This document shows positions 33,206 to 44,385 of a DNA stretch of 64,000 nt, piece after piece. Under the pieces are notes generated by a model. The model saw only the letters and a list, made by a program, of their open reading frames with translations, made no database searches and was not told where the DNA came from. The stretch comes from Mycolicibacterium cosmeticum (GTDB lineage Bacteria > Actinomycetota > Actinomycetes > Mycobacteriales > Mycobacteriaceae), in NCBI GenBank assembly GCA_016197365.1, contig JACPVS010000009.1, forward strand, positions 186,001 to 250,000. Reading direction: 5' to 3'. A program made the translations under genes and the position numbers. Numbering within the stretch: the stretch's first letter is position 1; each line of letters starts with the position of its first letter.

Positions 33206-33625
33206 TCAGTGCTTCTCGGGGCCGAGGTAGTACTCGAAGACCAGGCCACCGGCGGTGAACAGCACAAAGCAGATACCGGCGACGATCAGCCACGGCAGCC
33301 ACAGCGCAGCGCCGACGGCGGCCGTCGAGAAGGACAGCGCGATCAGGACGGGCCACCAGCTGTGCGGGCTGAAGAAGCCCAGCTCGCCGGCGCCGTCGCT
33401 GATCTCGGCGTCCTCGTAGTCCTCCGGCCGGGTGTCCAGACGGCGGGCGACGAACCGGAAGAAGGTCCCGGTGATCAAGGTCAGGCCGGTGGTGAGCACC
33501 AGGGCCACCGTGCCGGCCCATTCGATGCCGCCGTTGGCGAACAGGGCGGTCAGCACGCCGTAGACCACCGCGGCCAAGGCGAAGAACGCCGTCAGGAACT
33601 CGAACAACCGCGCTTCGATATGCAT
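33206..33625 (-). CDS. ctaF: Cytochrome c oxidase subunit IV CtaF
   Basis: Actinobacterial aa3 oxidase subunit IV, 139 residues, four predicted helices: [72 protein letters not shown] and [19 protein letters not shown]. The loop [29 protein letters not shown] is the family signature. It starts at ATG 33625, nine bases after the ctaC stop. Confidence 0.94.
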   Translation of the reverse strand: MHIEARLFEFLTAFFALAAVVYGVLTALFANGGIEWAGTVALVLTTGLTLITGTFFRFVARRLDTRPEDYEDAEISDGAGELGFFSPHSWWPVLIALSFSTAAVGAALWLPWLIVAGICFVLFTAGGLVFEYYLGPEKH

Positions 33626-33634
33626 GAGTTGTCC

Positions 33635-34672
33635 TTACTTGCTCGCCTGGGCGGGAGGCACGCCGACCTGTTCGCCGCGCCGCGTGTCGAACGGATGGGT
33701 GGTGACCGCCAGCGGATCCTGGTTGATCGCCTGCAGCGCTTCGGCATTCGTCTTACCGGCCTGTCGCTGCTGCAGGTAGGCCTTGAAGTCGTTGGGCTCC
33801 ACGACGCGCACCTCGAAGTTCATCATCGAGTGGTACGTGCCGCACATCTCGGTACAACGCCCGACGAACGCCCCGGTCTCCTGGATCTCACTGACCTGGA
33901 AGACGTTGTCGGAGTTGTTCTCCTTGGGATTGGGCATGACGTCGCGCTTGAAGAGGAACTCCGGCACCCAGAAGCCGTGGATCACGTCGGCCGAGGCGAT
34001 CTGGAATTCGATGCGCTTGCCCTTGGGCAGCACCAGGATCGGGATCTCGGTGGACGACCCGAGGGTCTCGACCTTGTCGAAGTTCAGGTAGGTGCGGTCC
34101 TCGGGGTTGAACCCGCGGATGGGGCCGACCCGTTCCTCACCGTGCTCGTCCACGCCCTCGGGCTTGGACGTCATCGCGGCCTTCTTCTCCGGGTCGGCGC
34201 CGTCATAGCTCAGCGTGCCGTCGCCGAAGGCGATCTTCTGGTAACCGAACTTCCAGTTCCACTGGAAGGCGGTGACGTCGATGACGACCTCGGGGTTGGG
34301 ATCCTTGTGCAGCATCTTCTCCTGCACCACGACGGTGAAGTAGAAGAGCACCGAGATGATGAGGAAAGGCACCACGGTCAGCACCAGTTCCAGCGGCATG
34401 TTGTAGCCGAACTGACGCGGCAACTCCGTGTCGGTCTTCTTCTTCCGGTGGAACGCGCTGGCCCAGAAGATGAGCGCCCAGACGATGGCACCCACGACGA
34501 ACGACGCGATCACCGACCAGACCCACAGGTCGCGGTTGAGCTTTCCTTCAGGCGTGATTCCGGTGGGCCAGCCGAGGCCGAACACCTCCTGCCAGCTGCA
34601 TCCGCTGAGCAGGATTGTCATCCCCCCCAACACCACTGACAACGCCACCAACTTGTACCCGCGAGCGGTCAC
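33635..34672 (-). CDS. ctaC: Cytochrome c oxidase subunit II CtaC
   Basis: A 345-residue lipoprotein-type subunit II. Signal sequence with lipobox LLSGC (Cys25), two membrane helices (about 50-72 and 95-117), then the CuA domain: [21 protein letters not shown] and the copper ligands in [14 protein letters not shown]. CuA receives electrons from QcrC within the supercomplex. The start is GTG 34672 behind AGGAGGCG. Divergent from asnB. Confidence 0.96.
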   Translation of the reverse strand: MTARGYKLVALSVVLGGMTILLSGCSWQEVFGLGWPTGITPEGKLNRDLWVWSVIASFVVGAIVWALIFWASAFHRKKKTDTELPRQFGYNMPLELVLTVVPFLIISVLFYFTVVVQEKMLHKDPNPEVVIDVTAFQWNWKFGYQKIAFGDGTLSYDGADPEKKAAMTSKPEGVDEHGEERVGPIRGFNPEDRTYLNFDKVETLGSSTEIPILVLPKGKRIEFQIASADVIHGFWVPEFLFKRDVMPNPKENNSDNVFQVSEIQETGAFVGRCTEMCGTYHSMMNFEVRVVEPNDFKAYLQQRQAGKTNAEALQAINQDPLAVTTHPFDTRRGEQVGVPPAQASK

Positions 34673-34828
34673 GTTGGCGCCTCCTATAGAAGTCGGTGGA
34701 CCGTCGAACGGCCGGTCGGCTCTGTATGTACTACGCAGCGTAGACCACGGGTGGGCGAACCCGCGAAGCGACCTGCCAAGTCGCGCTGGATGAAGGTTAA
34801 CCCCAGGTTATTCGGCATACTGGGGCCC

Positions 34829-36760
34829 GTGTGCGGACTGCTGGCCTACCTGACTGACCCGTCCGTTGAGACCTCCGCGGCCCTGGTCGACGCGGTGTCC
34901 GGAGCGTCGCATCTGATGCGGCACCGAGGTCCCGACGAACCGGGCACCTGGGCCGACGATGACGTGGTGCTGGGCTTCAACCGGCTCTCCATCATCGACA
35001 TCGCCCACAGCCACCAGCCGCTGCGCTGGGGACCGCCGGAGGCCCCGGAGCGCTACGCGCTGGTGTTCAACGGCGAGATCTACAACTACCTGGAGTTACG
35101 GGAGGAACTGGCCGCCGCCCACGGCGCCGTGTTCCACACCGACGGTGACGGCGAGGCGATCGTCGCCGGCTACCACTACTGGGGCACCGACGTCCTGACC
35201 CGGTTGCGCGGCATGTTCGCCTTCGCGCTGTGGGACACCCAGACCCGCGAGCTGCTCTGCGCCCGCGACCCGTTCGGGATCAAACCGCTGTACATGGCCA
35301 CCGGACCCGGCGGCACGGTGGTGGGCAGCGAGAAGAAGTGTCTCGTCGACCTGGCCACCTCCGCCGGCCTGGACCTCACCATCGACGAACGCGCCGTGCA
35401 GCACTACACGGTGTTGCAGTACGTCCCCGAACCGGAGACGTTGCAGCGCGGGGTGCGGCGACTGGAATCGGGCAGTTACGCCCGGATCCGCCCGGGCTCG
35501 GCGCCGGAGATCACCCGGTACTTCGTCCCCCGGTTCGCCGCGGTGCCGTTCACCCCCGACGCCGAGCAGGCGCGCTACGACGAGATCACCGCGGTGCTGG
35601 AGGATTCGGTCGCCAAGCACATGCGCGCCGACGTCACGGTGGGCGCGTTCCTGTCCGGCGGGATCGACTCGACGGCCATCGCGGCGCTCGCGATGCGCCA
35701 CAACCCGCGGCTGATCACCTTCACCACCGGTTTCGAGCGGGAGGGCTTCTCCGAGGTCGACGTGGCCGTCGCCTCCGCCGAGGCGATCGGTGCGCGGCAC
35801 GTCGCCAAGGTCGTCAGCCAGGAGGAGTTCGTCGCGGCGCTGCCCGAGATCGTCTGGTACCTCGACGAACCGGTGGCCGACCCGGCGCTGGTGCCGTTGT
35901 TCTTCATCGCCCGCGAGGCCCGCAAGCACGTCAAGGTCGTCTTGAGCGGCGAGGGCGCCGACGAGCTGTTCGGCGGCTACACGATCTACCGGGAGCCGTT
36001 GTCGCTCAAGGCTTTCGACTATCTCCCCCGGCCGGTCCGCCGCTCCCTGGGCAAGGCGTCGCGGCCGCTGCCCGAAGGCATGCGCGGCAAGAGCCTGCTA
36101 CACCGCGGGTCGCTGACGCTCGAAGAGCGGTACTACGGCAATGCGCGCAGCTTCTCCGATGATCAGCTGCGTGCGGTGCTGCCCAAGTTCAACCCGAACT
36201 GGACCCACACCGACGTGACGGCTGCGCTGTACGAGGCATCGGCGGGCTGGGATCCGGTGGCGCGCATGCAGCACATCGACCTGTTCACCTGGTTGCGCGG
36301 CGACATCCTGGTCAAGGCCGACAAGATGACGATGGCCAACTCACTGGAGCTGCGGGTGCCGTTCCTGGACCCCGAGGTGTTCGCGGTGGCCTCCCGGCTG
36401 CCCTATGAGCAGAAGATCACCCGGACCACCACGAAGTACGCGCTGCGTCGCGCACTGGAACCGATCGTGCCCGCGCACGTGCTGCACCGGGCAAAGTTGG
36501 GCTTCCCGGTGCCGATCCGGCACTGGCTGCGCGCCGGTGAATTGCTGGACTGGTCGTATGCGATGGTGGCCGCCTCGCAGACCGGCGACCTGATCGACCT
36601 CGCGGCGGTGCGGACCATGCTCGACGAGCACCGCGCCGGGGAGGCCGATCACAGCCGACGGTTGTGGACCGTGCTGATCTTCATGCTGTGGCACGCCATC
36701 TTCATCGAGGGCAGCGTGACCCCGCAGATCGGCGAGCCGACCTACCCCGTGCAGCTCTAG
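34829..36760 (+). CDS. asnB: Glutamine-dependent asparagine synthetase AsnB
   Basis: A 643-residue class II glutamine amidotransferase/ATP-PPi synthetase. Translation from GTG 34829 puts the nucleophile Cys directly after Met (MCGLLAYLTD), which fixes the start; upstream in-frame codons would bury it. The glutaminase domain has HRGPDEPG and FNGEIYNYLELR; the synthetase domain has the PP-loop GAFLSGGIDSTAIAAL and SGEGADELFGGY. CATACT ends 7 bases before GTG, so the mRNA is probably leaderless. M. tuberculosis asnB supports cell-wall amidation and lysozyme/antibiotic tolerance in some reports; that role is not shown here. Confidence 0.95.
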   Translation: MCGLLAYLTDPSVETSAALVDAVSGASHLMRHRGPDEPGTWADDDVVLGFNRLSIIDIAHSHQPLRWGPPEAPERYALVFNGEIYNYLELREELAAAHGAVFHTDGDGEAIVAGYHYWGTDVLTRLRGMFAFALWDTQTRELLCARDPFGIKPLYMATGPGGTVVGSEKKCLVDLATSAGLDLTIDERAVQHYTVLQYVPEPETLQRGVRRLESGSYARIRPGSAPEITRYFVPRFAAVPFTPDAEQARYDEITAVLEDSVAKHMRADVTVGAFLSGGIDSTAIAALAMRHNPRLITFTTGFEREGFSEVDVAVASAEAIGARHVAKVVSQEEFVAALPEIVWYLDEPVADPALVPLFFIAREARKHVKVVLSGEGADELFGGYTIYREPLSLKAFDYLPRPVRRSLGKASRPLPEGMRGKSLLHRGSLTLEERYYGNARSFSDDQLRAVLPKFNPNWTHTDVTAALYEASAGWDPVARMQHIDLFTWLRGDILVKADKMTMANSLELRVPFLDPEVFAVASRLPYEQKITRTTTKYALRRALEPIVPAHVLHRAKLGFPVPIRHWLRAGELLDWSYAMVAASQTGDLIDLAAVRTMLDEHRAGEADHSRRLWTVLIFMLWHAIFIEGSVTPQIGEPTYPVQL

Positions 36761-36762
36761 CG

Positions 36763-37752
<990 letters not shown>

Positions 37753-37893
37753 TCATTAACGAATCTTCCGAGGATACGGGTGCACGACGAGAGGACCGCA
37801 GGGCATCTGCCCCGGTGCGCTAGCCTGCCTGAAAGCCCCATCGACGGTCATCGCCGACCGGCGAGTCCAAGCCTAGACACCGAAACGTATCCG

Positions 37894-38466
37894 ATGTCCT
37901 TTCCTCCTCAGGGATTTCCACCGCACCAGATCTCCGGTTCCTACCCTGGCACGCTTCCGCCGCCGGTGCAGTATCCGCAGCGCAGACGGTGGCCACTTGT
38001 CGTGGCGATCGTCGCCGTCATCGCGGTGATCGCGACCGTGATCGGCGTCGTCGTGGCGTTCGCCAAGCGCCCGGAGCCGACGGACAAGCAGATCACCGCG
38101 GCCACCGCTGAGCCGGCCATTCAGGAATTCCTCACCGCGCTGGCCGACGGCGACGAACAGACCATCGCCCGGCATACGCTGTGCGGTCTCTACGACGCGG
38201 TGAAAAGCCACGATTCGGATCTGGCCCTGGCGGATATGAGCGGCGACGCGTTCCGCAGGCAGTACAAAAGCGTCGAGGTGACATCGATCGACAAGATCGT
38301 CTTTCTGTCACCGACGCAAGCGCAGGTGCTGTTCACCATGAAGGGCACACCGGCCCTGGCCGGGCGGATGCCCGTGGATCCCGGCGGCGAACGCCAGGCA
38401 GTGGCCCAGGTCTTGTCGCAGGACGGCAAGATCCTGGTCTGCAGCTATGTGCAGCGCGCCGACTAG
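37894..38466 (+). CDS. Single-pass membrane protein with DUF4878-like external domain (Rv2203-like)
   Basis: A 190-residue protein: Pro/Gly/Gln-rich cytoplasmic start (MSFPPQGFPPHQISGSYPGTLPPPVQYPQ), basic stop RRRWP, one helix (about 34-58), then an external alpha+beta domain of about 130 residues (ITAATAEPAIQEFLTALADGDEQTIARHTLCGLYDAV...KILVCSYVQRAD) resembling the Rv0358/lumazine-binding-like or DUF4878 cystatin-like fold, with Cys residues near both ends. The domain name is tentative. The start is ATG 37894; TAGACA lies 14 bases upstream. Confidence 0.78.
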   Translation: MSFPPQGFPPHQISGSYPGTLPPPVQYPQRRRWPLVVAIVAVIAVIATVIGVVVAFAKRPEPTDKQITAATAEPAIQEFLTALADGDEQTIARHTLCGLYDAVKSHDSDLALADMSGDAFRRQYKSVEVTSIDKIVFLSPTQAQVLFTMKGTPALAGRMPVDPGGERQAVAQVLSQDGKILVCSYVQRAD

Positions 38467-38467
38467 C

Positions 38468-38824
38468 TCAGTTGAACGAATCGCCGCAGGCGCACGAGCC
38501 GGTGGCGTTGGGGTTGTCGATGGTGAAGCCCTGCTTCTCGATGGTGTCGACGAAGTCGATGGTGGCGCCCTGGATGTACGGCGCGCTCATCCGGTCGACC
38601 GTCAGTGCCACGCCACCGAAATCGCTGGTCAGGTCACCGTCGAGGCTGCGGTCGTCGAAGAACAGGTTGTAGCGCAGGCCGGCGCAGCCACCCGGCTGCA
38701 CGGCGATACGCAGCGCCAGGTCATCGCGGCCCTCCTGGTCGAGCAGAGCCTTGGCCTTGACGGCGGCGGCATCGGTCAGCACCGCACCGTGGGTTTCGGT
38801 GGTGGTGTCGTCCTGAACAGTCAT
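38468..38824 (-). CDS. A-type iron-sulfur cluster carrier (ErpA/IscA family, Rv2204c-like)
   Basis: A 118-residue HesB/IscA protein. The three cluster-ligating cysteines are present: Cys47 in QPGGCAGLRY, and Cys111 and Cys113 in the C-terminal GSCACGDSF. It should deliver Fe-S clusters to apo-targets, for example lipoyl synthase and the Rieske protein encoded nearby. The ATG at 38824 has CAGGAG 5 bases upstream. Convergent with the Rv2203-like gene, one base between stops. Confidence 0.93.
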   Translation of the reverse strand: MTVQDDTTTETHGAVLTDAAAVKAKALLDQEGRDDLALRIAVQPGGCAGLRYNLFFDDRSLDGDLTSDFGGVALTVDRMSAPYIQGATIDFVDTIEKQGFTIDNPNATGSCACGDSFN

Positions 38825-38882
38825 TGCGTCTCCTGAGGCGGTAGTGCATTCGCGATGTCTTCAACGGTACCTTGTCCGGGCA

Positions 38883-39929
38883 CTATTCCCGAGTCTCAGA
38901 CCAGTGCAGTGCGGTGCGCTCGGCCAGCCCGGTCAGCTGGTTGGCGGCGTCGGCGATGGCCAGCTCCACCGATCCGGCGAACTCGGTGATCGAATACGCA
39001 GCGGCAATTCCCTGCGAGACCAACACCGACGGCTCAAGTGTGACCTGACCAGCAAGTACCAGCACCGGCGTGCCACGGCGGCGGGCACCGGCGGCCAGGG
39101 CGCTGACCACCTTGCCGTGCAGCGACTGATCGTCGAACTTGCCCTCACCGGTGATGATCAGGTCGGCGTCGGCGATATCGCCTGCCAGCCCGGTGTGCTC
39201 GGCGATGACCGCCGCACCCGATTCCCGGCGGCCCCCGAGTGCCAGCAGCGCCGCGCCGAGGCCCCCGGCCGCACCCGCGCCCGGTTGGTCGGCGATGCCG
39301 GCGCCCAGCTCACCGGCCCACTCCGTCAACCGGGCTTCCAGCGCCGTCACGGTCGACGGGTCGGCACCTTTCTGCGGGCCGAACACCGTCGCGGCGCCCG
39401 TCGGGCCCAGCAGCGGGTGCTCGACGTCACTCGCGGCGATCAGCTCGATGTCCGCCAGCCGGGCCCGGGCTGCAGCCAGGCCACCCAGCGCGTCCACCAG
39501 TCCACGCCCGCCGTCGGTGCAACAGCTGCCGCCCAGCCCGACCGCGATCCGGCGGGCACCCGCGTCCAGCGCCGCCGCGACCAGCTCGCCCACTCCCCTG
39601 CTGTGCGCCGCGAGGGCGGTCTGCACCGTCGGCGGACCGCCCAGCAGGGTCAACCCGCACGCCTGCGCGCATTCGATGTACGCGGTGTCGTCGTGCAGCA
39701 CCCATTCCGCGGTCACCTGTTCGTCCAGCGGCCCGCTGACCTGGGCATACTGCAACCCGCCCAGACGACTGGCCAGCACGTCCACGAACCCGGGTCCGCC
39801 GTCGGACTGGGGCGCCAAGGTGAAGGTGTCGCCGTCCCGCGCCCGGATCCAGCCTGCCGCGACGGCCTCGGCCGCTGCCACCGCGGTGAGGCTGTCACCG
39901 AAGCAGTCCGGAGCCACCAGCACATGCAT
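38883..39929 (-). CDS. Glycerate kinase family protein (Rv2205c-like)
   Basis: A 348-residue GckA/GlxK-type glycerate kinase. It opens with [25 protein letters not shown], where the usual DSFKGSL appears as DCFGDSL; other family blocks are [59 protein letters not shown] and [18 protein letters not shown]. The lysine of DSFKGS is replaced, so activity may differ. The start is ATG 39929 with TACGCT ending 6 bases upstream, hence probably leaderless. Confidence 0.87.
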   Translation of the reverse strand: MHVLVAPDCFGDSLTAVAAAEAVAAGWIRARDGDTFTLAPQSDGGPGFVDVLASRLGGLQYAQVSGPLDEQVTAEWVLHDDTAYIECAQACGLTLLGGPPTVQTALAAHSRGVGELVAAALDAGARRIAVGLGGSCCTDGGRGLVDALGGLAAARARLADIELIAASDVEHPLLGPTGAATVFGPQKGADPSTVTALEARLTEWAGELGAGIADQPGAGAAGGLGAALLALGGRRESGAAVIAEHTGLAGDIADADLIITGEGKFDDQSLHGKVVSALAAGARRRGTPVLVLAGQVTLEPSVLVSQGIAAAYSITEFAGSVELAIADAANQLTGLAERTALHWSETRE

Positions 39930-39999
39930 CCGCCCAGCGTAGGGCGTCCGATCCGGAGCCGCTCGCCGAGGAAATCCCGTTCGGAAGTACCCTGTGAGC

Positions 40000-40662
40000 G
40001 TGAATCTGCTGGGCCGTAAGAAGGACAATCCGCAACCGGAGGACGTCGCCGCCGACGCTGCAAAGCTGTCGGAGACCGGCCCGACTGCCGGGAAGGGCCG
40101 GCCCACCCCCAAGCGCAGCGAGGCGGCCCGTAAACGCGGGCCCGTCGCCCCCGCCCCGCTGACCACCTCCGAAGCCCGCAAGCGGCGCAAGGAACTCGCC
40201 GCGTCCAAGCCGAAGCTGTCCAAGGACGAGCGCAAGGCCGAGAAGGTGTCCCGGCGCGCCGATATGGCCGACCGCCGCGAACGGATGATGGCCGGCGACG
40301 ACGCCTACCTCCTGCCGCGCGACAAGGGCCCGGTCCGGCGCTATGCCCGCGACATCGTGGACTCCCGGCGCAACCTGCTCGGCCTGTTCATGCCGGTGGC
40401 CCTGGGCCTGGTGCTCATCACGCTGGCGGTGCCCGCCGTGGCCGTGCAGAAGTACGTGTCCTTCGGCATGCCGGTGCTGCTGGTCATCATGGCCATCGAC
40501 GGTGTCCTGGTGGGCCGCCGGGTGAACCGGATGGTCGACGAGAAGTTCCCGTCCAACACCGAAAGCGGCCTGAAGCTCGGCTTCTATGCGGCCAGCCGCG
40601 CCTCCCAGCTGCGCCGGATGCGGGCACCGCGGCCCTTGGTCAATCGCGGCGACGACGTCTGA
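40000..40662 (+). CDS. DUF3043 membrane protein (Rv2206-like)
   Basis: A 220-residue protein. A long basic, Lys/Arg/Ala-rich N-terminus ([14 protein letters not shown] ... [18 protein letters not shown] ... [11 protein letters not shown]) precedes two helices (about 130-150 and 153-172: [43 protein letters not shown]) and a short cytoplasmic end. The [10 protein letters not shown] block is the DUF3043 signature. The function is unknown. I chose GTG 40000 (TACCCT ends 6 bases before it) over GTG 39994. Confidence 0.87.
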   Translation: MNLLGRKKDNPQPEDVAADAAKLSETGPTAGKGRPTPKRSEAARKRGPVAPAPLTTSEARKRRKELAASKPKLSKDERKAEKVSRRADMADRRERMMAGDDAYLLPRDKGPVRRYARDIVDSRRNLLGLFMPVALGLVLITLAVPAVAVQKYVSFGMPVLLVIMAIDGVLVGRRVNRMVDEKFPSNTESGLKLGFYAASRASQLRRMRAPRPLVNRGDDV

Positions 40663-40666
40663 GCAC

Positions 40667-41185
40667 GTGCGGGTACTCGTCCTCGGCGGGATCCGTTCGG
40701 GTAAGTCACGCTGGGCCGAGACCGATATCGCCGGCGATGCGGTCCGCTACGTGGCCACCGGTCGCACCGATATCGACGATCCGGACTGGTCGCGCCGCGT
40801 GGACGCGCACCGCAGCCGGCGCCCCGCGCACTGGTCGACCGTCGAAACCGCCGATGTGGCAAGCGAATTGCGCGCCGACCCGCACACCGCAACGCTCGTC
40901 GACGATATCGGCGGCTGGCTGACGGCGGCGATGGACCGCCTCGAGGCGTGGACGGGCGGGTCGGTACGCGCCGACGTCGACGAACTCTGCGCGGCGGTCA
41001 CAGGATTCGATGGAAAGCTGACCCTGGTGAGCCCCGAGGTGGGGCTCACCGTCGTGCCCGCAACCGCGGGCGGGCGACTGTTCGCCGACGAACTGGGCAC
41101 GCTCAACCAACGATTGGCGGCGCTCTGCGACCGGGTGGTGCTGGTGATCGCCGGGCAACCCTTAGTGGTGAAGGAGATCACGTGA
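40667..41185 (+). CDS. cobU: Adenosylcobinamide kinase / adenosylcobinamide-phosphate guanylyltransferase CobU
   Basis: A 172-residue bifunctional nucleotide-loop assembly enzyme that phosphorylates adenosylcobinamide and then adds GMP. The P-loop is [16 protein letters not shown], followed by [19 protein letters not shown] (the His that carries GMP), [12 protein letters not shown], and [12 protein letters not shown] ... [25 protein letters not shown]. The start is GTG 40667, five bases after the upstream stop. The stop overlaps cobT as GTGA. In M. tuberculosis cobU is elsewhere (Rv0254c); here the three late-cobalamin genes are together. Confidence 0.92.
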   Translation: MRVLVLGGIRSGKSRWAETDIAGDAVRYVATGRTDIDDPDWSRRVDAHRSRRPAHWSTVETADVASELRADPHTATLVDDIGGWLTAAMDRLEAWTGGSVRADVDELCAAVTGFDGKLTLVSPEVGLTVVPATAGGRLFADELGTLNQRLAALCDRVVLVIAGQPLVVKEIT

Positions 41186-42222
41186 GTGCGTTCCCCGGGA
41201 TCGTCCCGCCCGACTCGGCGGCGCTGCAGGCGGCCCTGGCCCGGCAGAACACGCTGACCAAGCCGCCGGGCGCCCTGGGCCGGCTGGAGGAATTGTCGGT
41301 GTGGGTGGCGTCCTGCCAGGGCGTCTGCCCGCCGCGGCAGTTCGAACGCGCCCGGGTGGTGGTGTTCGCGGGTGACCACGGGGTGACGGCCTCGGGCGTC
41401 TCGGCTTTCCCGCCCGAGGTGACGCCGCAGATGGTCGCCAACTTCGACGCCGGCGGCGCCGCCATCAACGTGCTGGCGACCCTCGCAGGCGCCGGCGTGC
41501 GCGTGGTCGATATCGCCGTCGACGCCGAACCCCTGAGCCCGGCGATCGGTGCGCACAAGGTGCGTCGCAGCAGCGGCAACATCGCCGTCGAGGACGCCCT
41601 GACCCCCGACGAGGTCACCGCGGCGATCGCGGCGGGGCGCGCCATCGCCGACGAGGAGGTCGACGGTGGGGCGGACCTGCTCATCGCCGGCGACATGGGC
41701 ATCGGGAACACCACGCCCGCAACCACTTTGATCGCCGCTGCGACCCGGTCCGAACCGGTCACGGTGGCCGGCCGCGGCACCGGTGTCGACGACGCCGGCT
41801 GGGCCCGCAAGGTCTCGGCCATCCGGGACGCGTTGTACCGCGCCCGCGCCGCCACGACGGATCCGGAGGCGCTGCTACGGATCTGCGGCGGCGCCGACCT
41901 CGCGGCGATGGCAGGTTTCCTGGCCCAGGCCGCGGTGCGTCGCACCCCGGTGCTGCTCGACGGGGTGGTGGTCACCGCCGCCGCCGTGATCGCCGAGATG
42001 CTGGCCCCCGGCGCCCGGGCCTGGTGGCAGGCCGGGCACCGCTCCACCGAGCCGGCCCACACACTGGCGCTGGACCATCTCGCGCTGACACCGATCGTCG
42101 ACCTCGGGATGCGCCTGGGCGAGGGCACCGGTGCCGCGGTGGCGCTGCCGGTCGTGCGGGCCGCGGTGGCCACGCTGGCCTCGATGGCCACCTTCGACGA
42201 AGCTCAGGTTTCTGGCGCGTGA
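41182..42222 (+). CDS. cobT: Nicotinate-nucleotide:dimethylbenzimidazole phosphoribosyltransferase CobT
   Basis: Makes alpha-ribazole phosphate, the lower ligand of cobalamin. The 346-residue sequence has [67 protein letters not shown], and the catalytic Glu in [17 protein letters not shown]. The start is GTG 41182 with AAGGAG 5 bases upstream, overlapping the cobU stop. cobS follows after one base. Confidence 0.94.
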   Translation: MSAFPGIVPPDSAALQAALARQNTLTKPPGALGRLEELSVWVASCQGVCPPRQFERARVVVFAGDHGVTASGVSAFPPEVTPQMVANFDAGGAAINVLATLAGAGVRVVDIAVDAEPLSPAIGAHKVRRSSGNIAVEDALTPDEVTAAIAAGRAIADEEVDGGADLLIAGDMGIGNTTPATTLIAAATRSEPVTVAGRGTGVDDAGWARKVSAIRDALYRARAATTDPEALLRICGGADLAAMAGFLAQAAVRRTPVLLDGVVVTAAAVIAEMLAPGARAWWQAGHRSTEPAHTLALDHLALTPIVDLGMRLGEGTGAAVALPVVRAAVATLASMATFDEAQVSGA

Positions 42223-42223
42223 C

Positions 42224-42946
42224 GTGATCGGTTCGCTCGGTTCGGCTTTCGCCTTCGCGACGGTGCTGCCGCTGCGGGTGAGACACCCGTTCGGCCGGGG
42301 CGCCCTGACCGCACTGCCTGTGGTGGGCGCAGCGCTCGGCGGCCTGGCCGCGCTGACCGTGTGGGGCGCATCCCAGCTGTACGGGCCGGGCGCGCTGGCG
42401 GGACTGCTCGCCGTGGCGGTCCTGCTGTTGTGCACCCGTGGCCTGCACATCGACGGATTGTCCGACACCGTCGACGGCCTCGGCTGCTACGGCCCGCCCG
42501 AACGCGCGCTCACGGTGATGCGCGGCGGTACGGCCGGCCCGTTCGGGGTGGCGGCCGTGGTGGTCGTGATTCTGTTGCAGGGCTTGACTTTCGGCGAGCT
42601 GAGCGCCGCCGGCGTGGTGGTCGCCGTGACCGCGGGCAGGGTGGCCATCGTGCTGACCTGCCGGCGCGGGGTGCCCGCGGCCGAGGGCAGCACCCTGGGT
42701 GCCCTGGTGGCCGGATCCCAGCCGTGGTGGGTGGCGGCGGGGTGGGCGGTCGCGCTGGCGGCCGCCGCGATTCCCGCCGCGGTGCGACCGTGGCAGGGAC
42801 CCGTGGTGGTGATCGCAGCGCTGGCTCTCGCAGTGGCACTGGTGGCGCACTGCGTGCGCCGGTTCGGCGGCATCACCGGGGACGTGCTGGGCGCGGCGTC
42901 CGAACTGACGACGACGCTGGTGGCGCTGGGCCTGGCCGCGCACTGA
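42224..42946 (+). CDS. cobS: Adenosylcobinamide-GDP ribazoletransferase (cobalamin synthase) CobS
   Basis: Integral membrane enzyme of 240 residues joining adenosylcobinamide-GDP and alpha-ribazole in the last step of cobalamin assembly. Family motifs: [11 protein letters not shown] near the start, [15 protein letters not shown], the catalytic acidic loop [39 protein letters not shown], and [22 protein letters not shown]. About six helices are visible. The start at GTG 42224 is two bases past the cobT stop. Confidence 0.93.
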   Translation: MIGSLGSAFAFATVLPLRVRHPFGRGALTALPVVGAALGGLAALTVWGASQLYGPGALAGLLAVAVLLLCTRGLHIDGLSDTVDGLGCYGPPERALTVMRGGTAGPFGVAAVVVVILLQGLTFGELSAAGVVVAVTAGRVAIVLTCRRGVPAAEGSTLGALVAGSQPWWVAAGWAVALAAAAIPAAVRPWQGPVVVIAALALAVALVAHCVRRFGGITGDVLGAASELTTTLVALGLAAH

Positions 42947-42960
42947 GTACTGTCGAGACC

Positions 42961-44343
42961 ATGATTGCGCTGGGTGACCACTTCGCCCGCACGCTGCCGG
43001 AAATGTCGATCGCCTGGCAGGCCCAAGCCGCCACCGCGCCGGCGCTGCTGCTGCTCAACGAGCCGCTCGCCACCGAACTCGGGCTCGATCCCGACTGGTT
43101 GTGCAGCGCCGCGGGCCTGGGACTGTTGACCGGGACGGCACTGCCCGACGGTGCGGCGCCGGTGGCACAGGCCTATGCGGGCCACCAGTTCGGCAACCTG
43201 GTGCCGCGCCTCGGCGACGGGCGCGCGTTGCTGCTCGGCGAACTCGCCGACGGCCGCGATCTACACCTCAAGGGGTCGGGCCGGACCCCGTTCGCGCGCG
43301 GCGGCGACGGGCTGGCCGCGGTGGGGCCCATGCTGCGCGAGTACGTGATCAGCGAGGCGATGAACGCCCTCGGTGTCCCGACCACCCGCGCGCTGGCGGT
43401 GGTGGCCACCGGCGTGACGGTGCAGCGGGAGACGCCGTTGCCGGGTGCGGTGCTGGCCCGGGTGGCCGACAGCCATCTGCGAGTCGGCAGCTTCCAGTTC
43501 GCGGCGCTGACCGGGGACGGAGACCTGGTGCGCCGCTTGGCCGACTACGCCATCGAGCGCCACCACCCGCAGGCGGCCGCCGCGCCGAACCGCTATCTCG
43601 CGCTGCTCGAGTCTGTGATGGCCGTGCAGGCGTCGCTCATCGCGCGCTGGATGTCCGTGGGATTCATCCACGGCGTGATGAACACCGACAACATGACCAT
43701 TTCCGGCGAGACCATCGACTACGGGCCCTGCGCGTTCATGGAGTCCTACGACCCCACGACGGTGTTCAGCTCGATCGACAGCTGGGGCCGCTACGCCTAC
43801 GGGAACCAACCCGCGGTCGCGGCCTGGAATCTGGCCCGCTTCGCCGAAACCCTGCTGCCACTGGTCGATCCGGACACCGACACCGCGATCGCGACGGCCA
43901 CGGCCGCCCTGGAGTCATTCAAGGACGGTTACCGGCAGGCCTTCCACGCCCGGATGAGCGCCAAACTCGGCGTAGCTCAAGCGGATCCGCAACTCATCGA
44001 CGATCTGCTGGCGCTGCTGGAGCAGCACCGCCCCGACTTCACCTCGTTCTTCCGGGCCTTGAGCGGCGGCACGGTGCCCGACGGCTTCGGCGACTGGGCC
44101 CGCCGCTGGCAGGCGCTCGGCCCGGATACCGCCGCGATGGATCGGGTCAACCCGCTCTACATCCCGCGCAACCATCTGGTGGAGGAGGCGCTCGCGGCGG
44201 CCACCTCAGGCGACCTGGACCCGGTCCGTGCGCTCGCCGCCGCCGTCCGCGAGCCCTTCACCGAGCGGCCCGGCCTGCAGCGTTACACCGAACCCGCACC
44301 GGCGGAGTTCGCGTCGTGCTTCCAGACCTTCTGCGGCACCTGA
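42961..44343 (+). CDS. selO: Protein adenylyltransferase SelO (YdiU family)
   Basis: Pseudokinase-fold enzyme of 460 residues that transfers AMP from ATP to Ser, Thr or Tyr of proteins; the E. coli homologue responds to oxidative stress. Visible motifs: [80 protein letters not shown], and the active site [25 protein letters not shown] (N-T-D-N and D-Y-G). The C-terminal FQTFCGT carries Cys where eukaryotic forms have selenocysteine. The start is ATG 42961; TACTGT ends 7 bases upstream. The M. tuberculosis region has no such gene as I recall. Confidence 0.92.
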   Translation: MIALGDHFARTLPEMSIAWQAQAATAPALLLLNEPLATELGLDPDWLCSAAGLGLLTGTALPDGAAPVAQAYAGHQFGNLVPRLGDGRALLLGELADGRDLHLKGSGRTPFARGGDGLAAVGPMLREYVISEAMNALGVPTTRALAVVATGVTVQRETPLPGAVLARVADSHLRVGSFQFAALTGDGDLVRRLADYAIERHHPQAAAAPNRYLALLESVMAVQASLIARWMSVGFIHGVMNTDNMTISGETIDYGPCAFMESYDPTTVFSSIDSWGRYAYGNQPAVAAWNLARFAETLLPLVDPDTDTAIATATAALESFKDGYRQAFHARMSAKLGVAQADPQLIDDLLALLEQHRPDFTSFFRALSGGTVPDGFGDWARRWQALGPDTAAMDRVNPLYIPRNHLVEEALAAATSGDLDPVRALAAAVREPFTERPGLQRYTEPAPAEFASCFQTFCGT

Positions 44344-44385
44344 CCGCACGACAAGCCGGAACCGGCGGTACCGCATAATGCAGGG

